64,000 bases of DNA from Pseudomonas sp. ADAK13 (lineage in GTDB: Bacteria > Pseudomonadota > Gammaproteobacteria > Pseudomonadales > Pseudomonadaceae): contig NZ_CP052860.1 of assembly GCF_012935715.1 (NCBI RefSeq), forward strand, positions 1,860,001-1,924,000, in the 5' to 3' direction. Positions 1 through 8,471 of the stretch are shown here, piece by piece. The notes under the pieces are model-generated. The model worked only from the letters and a program-made list of their open reading frames with translations. It had not been told where the DNA came from and ran no database searches. Within the stretch, counting starts at the first letter, position 1, and each line of letters begins with the position of its first letter. The position numbers and the translations under genes were made by a program.

Positions 1-344
1 GGCTCCAGCAGGCGAATGCGCTCCATGTCCACGCCCAGCTCGCTCATGGCCTCACGGGCCACGTCCAGCAGGCCGAGGTTGCTCAGGCTGTCGTAGAGCA
101 GACGGCCGATCAGGAATTCCAGCGAGAGGTAATAGACCCGCTTCTGCCCCTTGCGGTAGATGTGCCGCGTGTGGTCCATCCAGTGGTCGACCATATGGTC
201 GCGGGCGGCCAGTGCAATGGCTTCGAACCAGTCGTGGTCGAAGGCGTGATCGGGGTCCTTGCCCACCGCATAGGTAAGTTTGGTCAAGACGGCATCGCGA
301 AATGCGGCTACCTCTGCTTCTCGTACAAGCGGTTCCTGAGACAT
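1..344 (-). CDS. glgP: Glycogen phosphorylase, N-terminal part (cut by window edge)
   Basis: The first 114 codons of a glycogen/starch phosphorylase, which releases glucose-1-phosphate from alpha-1,4-glucan ends in the cytoplasm. The visible part begins MSQEPLVREAEV and contains the family segment YYLSLEFLIGRLL at about residues 71-83, followed by the usual helix naming the active-site entrance. The ATG lies at 344-342. Full-length members have about 815 residues, so roughly 85% of the gene lies outside the left edge. It is transcribed away from the YkgJ-family gene, with about 235 bp between the two starts. The family call is secure; nothing can be said about the catalytic C-terminal half. 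Confidence 0.93.
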   Translation of the reverse strand, partial: MSQEPLVREAEVAAFRDAVLTKLTYAVGKDPDHAFDHDWFEAIALAARDHMVDHWMDHTRHIYRKGQKRVYYLSLEFLIGRLLYDSLSNLGLLDVAREAMSELGVDMERIRLLE

Positions 345-387
345 CGATGCGACCTCGGGCGAGATAGAAGGAGTTGCTAGAGCCTAG

Positions 388-404
388 ACGGTCTGACAGA
401 CCGT
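388..404. promoter_or_regulatory. 17-bp perfect palindrome in the glgP/ykgJ divergent gap
   Basis: ACGGTCTG, one central A, CAGACCGT: two perfect 8-bp arms, 44 bp upstream of the glgP start. Its place and symmetry suit an operator for a dimeric regulator, but it matches no site I can name. Could also be chance. Confidence 0.3.
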
Positions 405-515
405 AGACGCTCTGGTTCGGCAGTTTTTTAACTCATTCACCTTTGCGGGAATTTGATGCAGGGGCCGTGCCCGTTTGTTGCCCGACACTGCCTTCGAGCT
501 GAAACCCGGAAGATA

Positions 516-546
516 TTGTTCAAAAAAACACCAATTCCGGTATGAT
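516..546 (+). promoter_or_regulatory. Possible sigma-70 promoter of the YkgJ-family gene
   Basis: A good -10 hexamer TATGAT at 541-546 lies 33 bp before the chosen ATG. The -35 is poor: TTGTTC at 516-521 with a long 19-bp spacer, or TTCAAA at 519-524 with 16 bp. Listed as tentative. Confidence 0.35.
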
Positions 547-579
547 CCCGCGCCGGATAACACCCCTCTTGGAAACCTG

Positions 580-1014
580 ATGAAGCCTCAACTGATCGCC
601 GCCGCGGAACTCGACCGTCTCGAGACCTGGCAGAAATACTCAAGCCACATGTGTGGCGGCTGTGTGTCGAGCTGCTGCACCCTGCCGGTTGAGGTGAAGA
701 TCAAGGACCTGATCCGTATCGGCATCGTCGATGAGTTCGAGCGTGGCGACCCGCCGAAGAACATCGCCAAGCGCTTGCAGAAAGAAGGCATCGTCGAGCG
801 CTTCAACGCCAAATCCGAGATCTTTACCCTGCAGCGCATGAGCAACAACGATTGCCTGTACCTGGATCGTAAGAGCCGCTTCTGCACTATTTATGACAAG
901 CGCCCGGATACTTGCCGCAATCACCCGAAAATCGGACCGCGCCCAGGGTATTGCGCGTACAAGCCGAAGGAAGTGGTGCGCGAGACCAACTTCAAGACCC
1001 TCGACAAGTTCTGA
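580..1014 (+). CDS. YkgJ-family cysteine-cluster protein
   Basis: A 144-residue cytoplasmic protein of the YkgJ (CxxCxxCC / zinc-or-iron chelating) family, whose biochemical role is not established. It shows CGGCVSSCC near residues 26-34, a second group C-L-Y then FCTIYD and DTCR near residues 93-112, and a last Cys close to the C-terminus. The reading frame is open up to 475, but the ATG at 580 is chosen because homologous domains start just ahead of the first cysteine group and because a GGAAA lies 8 bp upstream. It stands alone, converging on typA with a shared terminator. Function beyond metal binding is unknown. Confidence 0.85.
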   Translation: MKPQLIAAAELDRLETWQKYSSHMCGGCVSSCCTLPVEVKIKDLIRIGIVDEFERGDPPKNIAKRLQKEGIVERFNAKSEIFTLQRMSNNDCLYLDRKSRFCTIYDKRPDTCRNHPKIGPRPGYCAYKPKEVVRETNFKTLDKF

Positions 1015-1041
1015 TCCAGATTTTTGTGGGGCCTTGAGGGC

Positions 1042-1120
1042 CCTATCGCAGGCAAGCCAGCTCCCACAGTTGAATGTGTTCACATATCAAAATGTGGGAG
1101 CCGGGCTTGCCCGCGATGAG
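1042..1120. repeat. REP pair, head-to-head
   Basis: Two inverted copies of the P. fluorescens-type REP: ATCGCAGGCAAGCCAGCTCC at the left and GTGGGAGCCGGGCTTGCCCG at the right, with a 20-bp gap. The arms face the opposite way from the other REP doublets in this window (GTGGGAG ends inside, not outside). Confidence 0.85.
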
Positions 1121-1152
1121 GCCGTCGCAGCCACTACAGCTATTGCAGGCAT

Positions 1153-1190
1153 AAAAAAACGCCCCCGGCCTTTCGACCGGGGGCGTTTTT
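1153..1190. terminator. Bidirectional terminator between ykgJ-type gene and typA
   Basis: Stem CGCCCCCGG / CCGGGGGCG with loop CCTTTCGA, flanked by an A-run on the left and a T-run on the right, so it can stop both converging genes. Confidence 0.9.
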
Positions 1191-1208
1191 CATTCAGCCT
1201 GAGTTAAC

Positions 1209-3029
1209 TCAGTTCTTGGCTTTCTTGGCAGCGCGGGTACGCTCGCCTTCGTCCAGGATCTTCTTACGCAGGCGGATCGACTTAGGCGTAACTTCGCACA
1301 GCTCGTCGTCCTGGATGAATTCCAGGGCCTGTTCCAGGGTGAAGCGAACAGGTGGAACCAGAGCAATGGTTTCGTCCTTGCCCGAAGCACGCATGTTGTC
1401 GAGCTTCTTGCCTTTGGTTGGGTTGACGCCCATGTCGTTGTCACGGCTGTTCAGACCAACGATCTGACCGTTGTAGATCTCTTGACCGTGCTCAACGAAC
1501 AGCTTGCCACGCGCCTGGAGGGTTTCCAGGGAGTAGGTCAGCGCCTTGCCGGTTTCTACCGATACCAGAACACCGTTCTGACGACCGGACATGTCGCCGG
1601 ACTTCATGGTGTCGTAGCGATCGAAGATCGAGGTCAGGATGCCAGCGCCGTTGGTCAGGGTCAGGAACTGGTTACGGAAACCGATCAGACCACGAGCAGG
1701 GATGTTGTATTCCAGACGCACACGGCCTTTGCCATCCGGCACCATGTTGGTCAGGTCGCCCTTACGCAGGCCCATCTCTTCCATGACCTTGCCCTGGGAT
1801 TCTTCAGGGGTGTCGATGGTAACGTTTTCAAACGGTTCCTGCTTCACGCCGTCAACCTGACGGATGATCACTTCAGGACGACCGACGCCCATTTCGAAGC
1901 CTTCGCGACGCATGGTTTCGATCAGTACCGAGAGGTGCAGCTCACCACGGCCGGAAACCTTGAACTTGTCAGCCGAGTCGCCTTCTTCAACGCGCAGAGC
2001 AACGTTGTACAGCAGCTCTTTGTCCAGACGTTCCTTGATGTTACGGGAAGTCACGAACTTGCCTTCTTTACCGCAGAAAGGCGAGTCGTTTACCTGGAAG
2101 GTCATGGAAACGGTTGGCTCGTCAACGGTCAGAGGCTTCATCGCCTCGACGTTGTCCGGCTGGCACAGGGTGTCGGAGATGAACAGCGAGTCCATACCGC
2201 TCACGCACACGATGTCACCGGCAAACGCTTCTTCAACGTCGATACGGTGCAGACCGTGGTGACCCATCAGCTTCAGGATACGGCCGTTGCGTTTCTTGCC
2301 GTCGGCGCCGATGGCGACAACCGGAGTGTTCGGCTTGACGCTGCCACGAGCGATACGGCCAACACCGATAACACCCAGGAAGCTGTTGTAGTCCAGTGCC
2401 GAGATTTGCATCTGGAACGGGCCTTCACGGTCAACTTTCGGCGCCGGTACGTTGTCGACGATCGACTGGTACAGCGGGGTCATGTCTTCAGCCATGTCGG
2501 TGTGTTCCAGACCGGCAATGCCGTTCAGGGCCGAGGCGTAGACGACTTTGAAGTCCAGCTGTTCTTCGGTGGCACCCAGGTTGTCGAACAGGTCGAAGAT
2601 CTGGTCCAGAACCCAGTCCGGACGCGCGCCTGGACGGTCAACCTTGTTGATGCACACGATCGGACGCAGGCCGGCTTCGAAAGCCTTCTTGGTCACGAAA
2701 CGGGTTTGCGGCATAGGGCCGTCTTGAGCGTCAACCAGCAGCAGAACGGAGTCAACCATCGACATTACGCGTTCAACTTCGCCGCCGAAGTCGGCGTGGC
2801 CCGGGGTGTCCACGATGTTGATGTGGTAGCCGTTCCAGTTGATGGCGGTGTTTTTCGCCAGAATGGTAATACCGCGCTCTTTCTCCTGGTCGTTGGAGTC
2901 CATCACGCGCTCGTCGTTGAGCTCGTTGCGCTCCAGGGTGCCGGATTGACGCAAGAGTTTGTCTACCAGGGTGGTCTTACCATGGTCAACGTGGGCAATG
3001 ATGGCGATGTTGCGTAGATTTTCGATCAC
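1209..3029 (-). CDS. typA: Translational GTPase TypA/BipA
   Basis: A 606-residue ribosome-associated GTPase of the EF-G family that helps 50S assembly and stress adaptation. Order: GTPase domain with G1 AHVDHGKTT (residues 12-20), G3 DTPGH (74-78) and G4 NKVD (about 128-131); domain II; EF-G domains III and V; and the TypA-specific C-terminal domain ending in a lysine-rich tail. Length fits the family exactly (about 605). The start is a GTG at 3029-3027; the next residues IENLRN match the conserved TypA N-terminus. It sits 139 bp after thiI on the same strand and ends in the shared terminator at 1153-1190. Confidence 0.98.
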   Translation of the reverse strand: MIENLRNIAIIAHVDHGKTTLVDKLLRQSGTLERNELNDERVMDSNDQEKERGITILAKNTAINWNGYHINIVDTPGHADFGGEVERVMSMVDSVLLLVDAQDGPMPQTRFVTKKAFEAGLRPIVCINKVDRPGARPDWVLDQIFDLFDNLGATEEQLDFKVVYASALNGIAGLEHTDMAEDMTPLYQSIVDNVPAPKVDREGPFQMQISALDYNSFLGVIGVGRIARGSVKPNTPVVAIGADGKKRNGRILKLMGHHGLHRIDVEEAFAGDIVCVSGMDSLFISDTLCQPDNVEAMKPLTVDEPTVSMTFQVNDSPFCGKEGKFVTSRNIKERLDKELLYNVALRVEEGDSADKFKVSGRGELHLSVLIETMRREGFEMGVGRPEVIIRQVDGVKQEPFENVTIDTPEESQGKVMEEMGLRKGDLTNMVPDGKGRVRLEYNIPARGLIGFRNQFLTLTNGAGILTSIFDRYDTMKSGDMSGRQNGVLVSVETGKALTYSLETLQARGKLFVEHGQEIYNGQIVGLNSRDNDMGVNPTKGKKLDNMRASGKDETIALVPPVRFTLEQALEFIQDDELCEVTPKSIRLRKKILDEGERTRAAKKAKN

Positions 3030-3168
3030 TTGTGTATCTCGATCAGAGGATTCGGTGTGCTGACAGGTCGTGGCAGCGATTAACAGTAGAGTCAGGCCTT
3101 GCCGTTACAGCTTGACGGCAGAGTCGGGGGGCCGGTGACGCAGGCCACAGGCAAACAGCCCCGGGCTC

Positions 3169-4623
3169 TTAGCTCGGTCGATAAACGCGCACATTGGCAT
3201 GCCCCTCACTGAGCAAATGGTGGGCATGCAGGCGACTCATCACGCCTTTGTCGCAATACAACAGGTACTGACGGCTGTCATCCAGTTCCTTGAAACGCGC
3301 ATTCAATGCATAGAACGGCAGCGTTTGTACGTCGATGCCAGCGATTTCCAGCGGCTCATCTTCAGCGGCATCCGGGTGACGGATGTCGATGATGATCTGA
3401 CCGGCCAGAGCCTCGCTGACTTCTTCGATCTGCAAATCCTGGCCCAATTCGTCGATAACCCGATCGATCGGCACCAGTTTGGCGTTCTCCAGCGCACGCT
3501 CGAGAACCGCCATGTCGAACTGTTGTTCTTCGTACTCCACGCGGTTGCGCTTGGCGTGGGTCTTGGGGTTCACCGAGATGACCCCGCAATATTCCGGCAT
3601 GTGCTTGGCGAAATCCGCCGTGCCGATCTGGGTCGCCAGGTCGATGATGTCTTGCTTGTGACTGGCGATCAGCGGGCGCAATACCAGCTTCTCGGTCACA
3701 GAGTCGATCAACGACAGGTTCGGCAGGGTCTGGCTGGACACCTGGGAAATCGCTTCACCGGTCACCAGTGCGTCGATTTCCAGCCGATCCGCGATTCGGG
3801 ACGCAGCGCGCAACATCATACGCTTCAATACTACGCCCATATGACTGTTATCGACTTTCCCGAGAATTTCTCCCAGGACTTCCTCGAACGGTACGCTGAC
3901 AAAGAGCACCCGTTGCGAGCTGCCGTACTTCTTCCAGATGTAATGCGCGACTTCCATCACGCCCAATTCGTGTGCACGCCCGCCCAGGTTAAAGAAGCAG
4001 AAGTGGCTCATCAGCCCGCGGCGCATGATCTGGTAGGCCGCAACGGTGGAATCGAAACCGCCGGACATCAATACCAGGGTCTGTTCCAGGGCGCCCAGCG
4101 GGTAGCCGCCGATGCTGTCGTGCTGGCTGTGGATCACAAACAACCGTTGGTCGCGAATTTCCATCCGCACTTCAATTTGCGGCTCTTTCAGGGAAATTCC
4201 GGCTGCGCCGCACTCGCGACGCAGCTTGCTGCCAACGTATTTCTCGACATCCATGGAGCTGAACGGATGCTTGCCGGCACGTTTGCAACGCACCGAAAAC
4301 ACCTTGCCTGCCAGCACATCACCGTAGTGCTGTTTGCACTTTTCGGTGATGTCGTCGAAGTCGCCCAGCGGGTACTCGTCGACTTGCAGGAAATGCGCGA
4401 TGCCCGGCACGCAGCTCAGGCGCTCGGTCATGTCCTTCAAGGCCTTGGGGTCGGTCAGGCGGGTTTCCAGCTCGAGATTGTCCCACACACCGTTCACCAC
4501 CACAGCCGGGTCCAGATCGCGGAGCACGGCACGGATGTTCTTGGCCAATTGACGGATGAAACGCATCCGTACCGGTCGGCTCTTGATGGTGATCTCGGGG
4601 AAGACTTTAACGATTAATTTCAT
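3169..4623 (-). CDS. thiI: tRNA 4-thiouridine sulfurtransferase / thiamine biosynthesis protein ThiI
   Basis: A 484-residue cytoplasmic enzyme that adenylates U8 of tRNA and transfers persulfide sulfur to it; the same persulfide feeds thiazole synthesis. Domains: N-terminal ferredoxin-like and THUMP (1 to about 170), PP-loop ATPase with SGGFDST near residue 184, and a C-terminal rhodanese domain. Both sulfur-handling cysteines are present, in PEYCGV and in LLYCDKG close to the C-terminus. The frame extends to 4686, but the extra residues are low-complexity and the ATG at 4623 begins [10 protein letters not shown], the conserved ThiI start. Divergent from glnA, sharing a 334-bp control region. 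Confidence 0.97.
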   Translation of the reverse strand: MKLIVKVFPEITIKSRPVRMRFIRQLAKNIRAVLRDLDPAVVVNGVWDNLELETRLTDPKALKDMTERLSCVPGIAHFLQVDEYPLGDFDDITEKCKQHYGDVLAGKVFSVRCKRAGKHPFSSMDVEKYVGSKLRRECGAAGISLKEPQIEVRMEIRDQRLFVIHSQHDSIGGYPLGALEQTLVLMSGGFDSTVAAYQIMRRGLMSHFCFFNLGGRAHELGVMEVAHYIWKKYGSSQRVLFVSVPFEEVLGEILGKVDNSHMGVVLKRMMLRAASRIADRLEIDALVTGEAISQVSSQTLPNLSLIDSVTEKLVLRPLIASHKQDIIDLATQIGTADFAKHMPEYCGVISVNPKTHAKRNRVEYEEQQFDMAVLERALENAKLVPIDRVIDELGQDLQIEEVSEALAGQIIIDIRHPDAAEDEPLEIAGIDVQTLPFYALNARFKELDDSRQYLLYCDKGVMSRLHAHHLLSEGHANVRVYRPS

Positions 4624-4719
4624 GAAAACAGCGCGCGCAGGCCCAGCCGAAAAAGGGGGGCGCGGATTATAGCGGAAATCGCTCAAGGTTTAACCAGTTA
4701 ATATGCAATCGACCTTTCG

Positions 4720-4807
4720 CGCACCAAAACGGGTCATTAATGAAAAATCACGCTACATTGCGGTGCGCAATTTATTCCGTTTCAGCGGATTGCACCTTTA
4801 TAGGGGC
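4720..4807. promoter_or_regulatory. Candidate NtrC enhancer sites upstream of glnA
   Basis: Three sequences resemble the NtrC site TGCACC-N5-GGTGCA: CGCACCAAAACGGGTCA (4720-4736), CGCTACATTGCGGTGCG (4751-4767, right half perfect) and TGCACCTTTATAGGGGC (4791-4807, left half perfect). Taking the start point as about 4866 from the sigma-54 promoter, the first two are centred near -138 and -107, close to the spacing known for E. coli glnA. Binding is inferred from sequence only. Confidence 0.55.
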
Positions 4808-4838
4808 GTTTTTGTGGCAAAAAACCCATGTCGGGGCA

Positions 4839-4855
4839 CTGGCATGCAATTTGCT
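4839..4855 (+). promoter_or_regulatory. Sigma-54 promoter of glnA
   Basis: CTGGCATGCAATTTGCT: the -24 GG at 4841-4842 and the -12 GC at 4853-4854 are separated by exactly 10 bp, as RpoN requires. It lies 103 bp upstream of the glnA ATG and downstream of the NtrC-like sites. Confidence 0.8.
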
Positions 4856-4957
4856 CTCTTGTGAGGCAGGTTGCCTTGGTCGAGTATTCGCGCCGGCATC
4901 ACCCACATTCTAAGGGCTAACTCCACTACCCCAGCCCGAAGCCACCCGGAGGACACT

Positions 4958-6364
4958 ATGTCGAAGTCGGTTCAACTCATCAAAGATCATGACGTCAAAT
5001 GGATTGATCTGCGCTTCACGGACACAAAAGGCACTCAGCACCACGTGACCATGCCGGCTCGCGACGCGCTGGATGACGCCTTCTTCGAAGAAGGCAAAAT
5101 GTTCGACGGCTCCTCCATTGCCGGCTGGAAAGGCATCGAAGCTTCCGACATGATCCTGATGCCGGACGACAGCACCGCCGTACTCGACCCGTTCACCGAA
5201 GACCCAACGCTGATCATCGTCTGCGACGTGATCGAGCCTTCGACCATGCAAGGCTACGACCGTGACCCACGTGCGATCGCCAAGCGTGCCGAGGAATACC
5301 TGAAGTCGACCGGTATCGGCGACACCGTATTCGTAGGTCCGGAACCAGAATTCTTCATCTTTGATTCGGTCAAGTTCAAGTCCGACATCTCTGGCTCCAT
5401 GTTCAAAATCTTCTCCGAACAAGGTTCGTGGATGTCCGACCAGGACGTGGAAGGCGGCAACAAAGGCCACCGTCCAGGTATCAAAGGCGGCTACTTCCCG
5501 GTTCCTCCGTTCGACCACGACCACGAAATCCGTACCTCCATGTGCAACGCCATGGAAGAAATGGGCCTGGTCATCGAAGTTCACCACCACGAAGTGGCGA
5601 CTGCCGGCCAGAACGAAATCGGTGTGAAATTCAACACCCTGGTGGCCAAGGCTGACGAAGTTCAGACCCTGAAGTACTGCGTACACAACGTGGCTGATGC
5701 CTACGGCCGTACCGCTACCTTCATGCCTAAGCCTCTGTACGGCGATAACGGTTCGGGTATGCACGTTCACCTGTCCATCGCCAAAGAAGGCAAGAACACC
5801 TTCGCTGGCGAAGGTTATGCCGGCCTGTCCGACACTGCCCTGTACTTCATCGGCGGTATCATCAAGCACGGTAAGGCCCTGAACGGCTTCACCAACCCGT
5901 CGACCAACTCCTACAAGCGTCTGGTCCCAGGTTTCGAAGCTCCAGTGATGCTGGCTTACTCGGCTCGCAACCGTTCCGCTTCGATCCGTATTCCTTACGT
6001 GTCCAGCCCTCGCGCTCGCCGTATCGAAGCCCGCTTCCCGGATCCGGCAGCCAACCCGTACCTGGCCTTCGCTGCCCTGGTAATGGCCGGCCTGGACGGT
6101 ATCCAGAACAAGATCCACCCTGGCGACGCCGCCGACAAAAACTTGTACGACCTGCCGCCTGAAGAGGCCAAAGAGATCCCACAAGTGTGCGGCAGCCTGA
6201 AAGAAGCCCTGGAAGAGCTGGACAAGGGCCGTGCGTTCCTGACCAAAGGCGGCGTGTTCAGCGACGACTTTATCGATGCCTACATCGCCCTGAAAAGCGA
6301 AGAAGAAATCAAGGTCCGCACCTTCGTACACCCACTGGAATACGAGCTGTACTACAGCTGCTGA
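4958..6364 (+). CDS. glnA: Glutamine synthetase type I
   Basis: A 468-residue dodecameric enzyme that joins ammonia to glutamate using ATP, the main entry of nitrogen. Beta-grasp N-terminal domain, then the catalytic domain with [10 protein letters not shown], the glutamate-binding loop [10 protein letters not shown], and [10 protein letters not shown]. The adenylylation site (NLYDLPPEE, Tyr near residue 397) is intact, so activity is expected to be controlled by GlnE. The ATG at 4958 follows GGAGGACACT; the open frame upstream (from 4871) is leader, not protein. Transcription is predicted from the sigma-54 promoter under NtrC, whose gene lies 2 kb downstream on the same strand. Confidence 0.99.
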   Translation: MSKSVQLIKDHDVKWIDLRFTDTKGTQHHVTMPARDALDDAFFEEGKMFDGSSIAGWKGIEASDMILMPDDSTAVLDPFTEDPTLIIVCDVIEPSTMQGYDRDPRAIAKRAEEYLKSTGIGDTVFVGPEPEFFIFDSVKFKSDISGSMFKIFSEQGSWMSDQDVEGGNKGHRPGIKGGYFPVPPFDHDHEIRTSMCNAMEEMGLVIEVHHHEVATAGQNEIGVKFNTLVAKADEVQTLKYCVHNVADAYGRTATFMPKPLYGDNGSGMHVHLSIAKEGKNTFAGEGYAGLSDTALYFIGGIIKHGKALNGFTNPSTNSYKRLVPGFEAPVMLAYSARNRSASIRIPYVSSPRARRIEARFPDPAANPYLAFAALVMAGLDGIQNKIHPGDAADKNLYDLPPEEAKEIPQVCGSLKEALEELDKGRAFLTKGGVFSDDFIDAYIALKSEEEIKVRTFVHPLEYELYYSC

Positions 6365-6394
6365 TCCGGTAGCGCTGCTTAACGTGGCGTGATG

Positions 6395-6424
6395 AAAAAG
6401 GCCTCCTTCGGGAGGTCTTTTTTT
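6395..6424 (+). terminator. Terminator after glnA
   Basis: GGCCTCC, loop TTCG, GGAGGTC followed by seven T residues, 31 bp after the glnA stop. It should separate glnA from the downstream mutase and ntrBC. Confidence 0.88.
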
Positions 6425-6439
6425 GCCCGCAAAACCCTG

Positions 6440-6540
6440 TGGAAGCGGGCTTGCCCGCGAAAAACTCAAGGACGCCGCATTTCTTCAATATTTACGGGTT
6501 ATCGTTAACGACCATCGCGAGCAAGCTCGCTCCTACAGAA
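6440..6540. repeat. Degenerate REP pair
   Basis: GGAAGCGGGCTTGCCCGCGA on the left and ATCGCGAGCAAGCTCGCTCC on the right, a decayed inverted REP doublet overlapping the ribosome-binding region of the chorismate mutase gene. Confidence 0.6.
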
Positions 6541-6552
6541 GAGGGATCTGCC

Positions 6553-7083
6553 TTGAAACTCAAACTTGGGCTCATCTTGCTGGCTATCAGCGCCAATGTA
6601 TTGGCCGCACCACCCACCCTCGCCCCGCTACTCGACAGCATCGCCGAACGCCTGGCGATCGCCGACCAGGTGGCCCTGAGCAAATGGGACAGCCACAAGC
6701 CGGTTGAGGACCGTGCGCGGGAACAGGACGTGATCGCCAGCGTCGTGGCCCAGGCCCCGAGCTACAAACTGGCACCGGCGCAGGCCGAGCAGTTTTTCTC
6801 GGCCCAGATCGAGGCGAACAAACTGGTGCAGTACGCCCACTTGTCCGATTGGCAGCTGAAAGGCAAGGCGCCCAACGACCCGCGCCCTGATTTGGTCGGC
6901 CAGATCCGCCCTGAACTGGACCTGCTGCAAAAACGCCTGCTGCAACAGCTGGCGGACTTCACCCCGGAACGCACCAACCCGCAGTGTCCGCAATGGCTGG
7001 CCCAGGCTAATCACGCGCCTGCCAAAGACGCGCTGCACCAACTGGCGATGATCCGCGCCACCGCCGAGCTGTGCCTCTTGTAG
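6553..7083 (+). CDS. Periplasmic chorismate mutase (AroQ gamma class)
   Basis: A 176-residue secreted chorismate mutase converting chorismate to prephenate. It has a signal peptide MKLKLGLILLAISANVLA with cleavage before APP, then the class signature: VALSKWD with the catalytic Lys, the DRAREQ helix, and FFSAQIEANKLVQ followed by a Trp. Two C-terminal cysteines (QCPQ and AELC) probably form the disulfide typical of exported members. The TTG at 6553 is chosen because it begins the signal peptide and has GAGGGA 7 bp before it; the open frame upstream is REP sequence. Its stop codon lies inside a REPIN. It sits between glnA and ntrBC, with no obvious link to nitrogen control. Confidence 0.85.
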   Translation: MKLKLGLILLAISANVLAAPPTLAPLLDSIAERLAIADQVALSKWDSHKPVEDRAREQDVIASVVAQAPSYKLAPAQAEQFFSAQIEANKLVQYAHLSDWQLKGKAPNDPRPDLVGQIRPELDLLQKRLLQQLADFTPERTNPQCPQWLAQANHAPAKDALHQLAMIRATAELCLL

Positions 7084-7166
7084 GAGCCGGCTTGCCGGCG
7101 ATGGGATCGCACCCAGACTCCCTGATAAACCGAGCCGCCTGCATCGCCGGCAAGCCAGCCCCTACA
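7080..7166. repeat. REPIN between chorismate mutase and ntrB
   Basis: Outer ends GTAGGAGCCGGCTTGCCGGC and GCCGGCAAGCCAGCCCCTAC in inverted orientation with a non-conserved middle. The left arm supplies the last codon and TAG stop of the preceding gene. Confidence 0.85.
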
Positions 7167-7312
7167 AACCGCACTATATTGGTGCGATACGCTGCACCCT
7201 TCCCACTTACACAACCCATTTTGGTTCGAAACTTCCCGCTGAAGCTGGCAGAACGCCACAGTTTCGCGCCTTAAGCCCCCATTTCAGGGCTTTAACGCTT
7301 CTTTTCGGAGCT

Positions 7313-7329
7313 TTGGTTTGGTTTTTGCA
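7313..7329 (+). promoter_or_regulatory. Candidate sigma-54 promoter of ntrBC
   Basis: TTGGTTTGGTTTTTGCA: GG at 7315-7316 and GC at 7327-7328 with exactly 10 bp between, 58 bp upstream of the ntrB ATG. The -24 half is TGGTTT rather than TGGCAC, so it would be a weak RpoN site. The rest of the 7084-7385 gap holds only the REPIN. Confidence 0.5.
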
Positions 7330-7385
7330 TTTTCCTTGTATCAGCGTGTGCCTCAAGCCCGCGCCTTGCTCCAAAAGAGGTCCTA

Positions 7386-8471
7386 ATGACCATCAGCGAC
7401 GCACTGCACCGCCTGCTACTCGACAACCTGACCACCGCGACCATTCTGCTCAATGACGAACTTCGTCTTGAGTACATGAACCCGGCGGCGGAGATGCTGC
7501 TGGCCATCAGCGGACAGCGCAGCCATGGGCAATTCATCAGCGAACTGTTCACCGAGTCGGCTGAAGCCTTGAGTTCGTTGCGCCAGGCCGTGGAGCAGGC
7601 GCACCCGTTCACCAAGCGCGAAGCGATGCTCACCGCCCTCACCGGCCAGACCCTGACCGTCGACTATGCGGTAACGCCGATCCTGAGCCACGGCGCCACC
7701 TTGCTGCTGCTGGAGGTGCATCCCCGGGATCGCCTGCTGCGCATCACCAAGGAAGAAGCGCAACTGTCCAAGCAGGAAACCAGCAAGATGCTGGTGCGCG
7801 GCCTGGCCCACGAGATCAAGAACCCGCTGGGCGGGATTCGCGGCGCCGCACAGTTGCTGGCCCGCGAGCTGCCGGACGAGAACCTCAAGGACTACACCAA
7901 CGTCATCATCGAGGAAGCCGACCGTCTGCGTAACCTGGTAGACCGCATGCTCGGTTCCAACAAACTGCCGTCGCTGGCGATGACCAACGTGCATGAAGTG
8001 CTGGAGCGCGTTTGCCAACTGGTAGAGGCCGAAAGCCAAGGCTGCATCACCTTGGTGCGCGACTACGACCCAAGCATTCCCGACGTATTGATCGACCGCG
8101 AGCAGATGATCCAGGCGGTGCTCAATATTGTGCGCAACGCCATGCAGGCCATCAGCAGCCAGAACGAACTGCGCCTGGGCCGCATCAGCCTGCGCACCCG
8201 CGCGTTGCGCCAGTTCACCATCGGCCACGTGCGCCATCGCCTGGTGACCAAGGTCGAGATCATCGATAACGGCCCGGGTATCCCGGCCGAACTGCAGGAA
8301 ACCATCTTTTTCCCAATGGTCAGCGGCCGCCCGGACGGTACCGGGCTGGGCCTGGCCATTACCCAGAACATCATCAGCCAGCACCAGGGTTTGATCGAGT
8401 GTGAGAGCCATCCCGGCCACACCACGTTCTCGATCTTTCTGCCACTGGAACAAGGAGCCCCATCGACATGA
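7386..8471 (+). CDS. ntrB: Nitrogen regulation histidine kinase/phosphatase NtrB
   Basis: A 361-residue cytoplasmic sensor that phosphorylates NtrC under nitrogen limitation and dephosphorylates it with PII under excess. N-terminal PAS domain (about 10-110), the DHp helix with the phospho-accepting His142 in GLAHEIKNPLGG, and a catalytic ATPase domain with N box NIVRNAMQA, G1 DNGPGIP and G2 GTGLGLAI. No transmembrane segment, as expected. It overlaps ntrC by 4 bp (ATGA), so the two are translationally coupled, and has a sigma-54-like promoter of its own, giving autoregulation by NtrC as the likely scheme. Confidence 0.98.
   Translation: MTISDALHRLLLDNLTTATILLNDELRLEYMNPAAEMLLAISGQRSHGQFISELFTESAEALSSLRQAVEQAHPFTKREAMLTALTGQTLTVDYAVTPILSHGATLLLLEVHPRDRLLRITKEEAQLSKQETSKMLVRGLAHEIKNPLGGIRGAAQLLARELPDENLKDYTNVIIEEADRLRNLVDRMLGSNKLPSLAMTNVHEVLERVCQLVEAESQGCITLVRDYDPSIPDVLIDREQMIQAVLNIVRNAMQAISSQNELRLGRISLRTRALRQFTIGHVRHRLVTKVEIIDNGPGIPAELQETIFFPMVSGRPDGTGLGLAITQNIISQHQGLIECESHPGHTTFSIFLPLEQGAPST

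Noticed and set aside
1482..3017. A 511-codon open frame antisense to typA, and similar long antisense frames opposite glnA, ntrC, gpmI, asmA, wssC and wssB
   Set aside because: They mirror the codon pattern of high-GC genes, have no start signals and encode His/Val/Gln-rich sequence without recognisable domains.
4624..4686. Longer thiI start adding 21 residues
   Set aside because: The extension has no conservation with ThiI and [10 protein letters not shown] is the family start.
4871..4957. N-terminal extension of glnA
   Set aside because: Lies in the leader after the sigma-54 promoter; the family start with a strong ribosome site is at 4958.
7190..7215. NtrC site upstream of ntrB (TTGGTGCG...GCTGCACCC)
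   Set aside because: The half sites are in the reverse order (GGTGC before GCACC) and with the wrong spacing.
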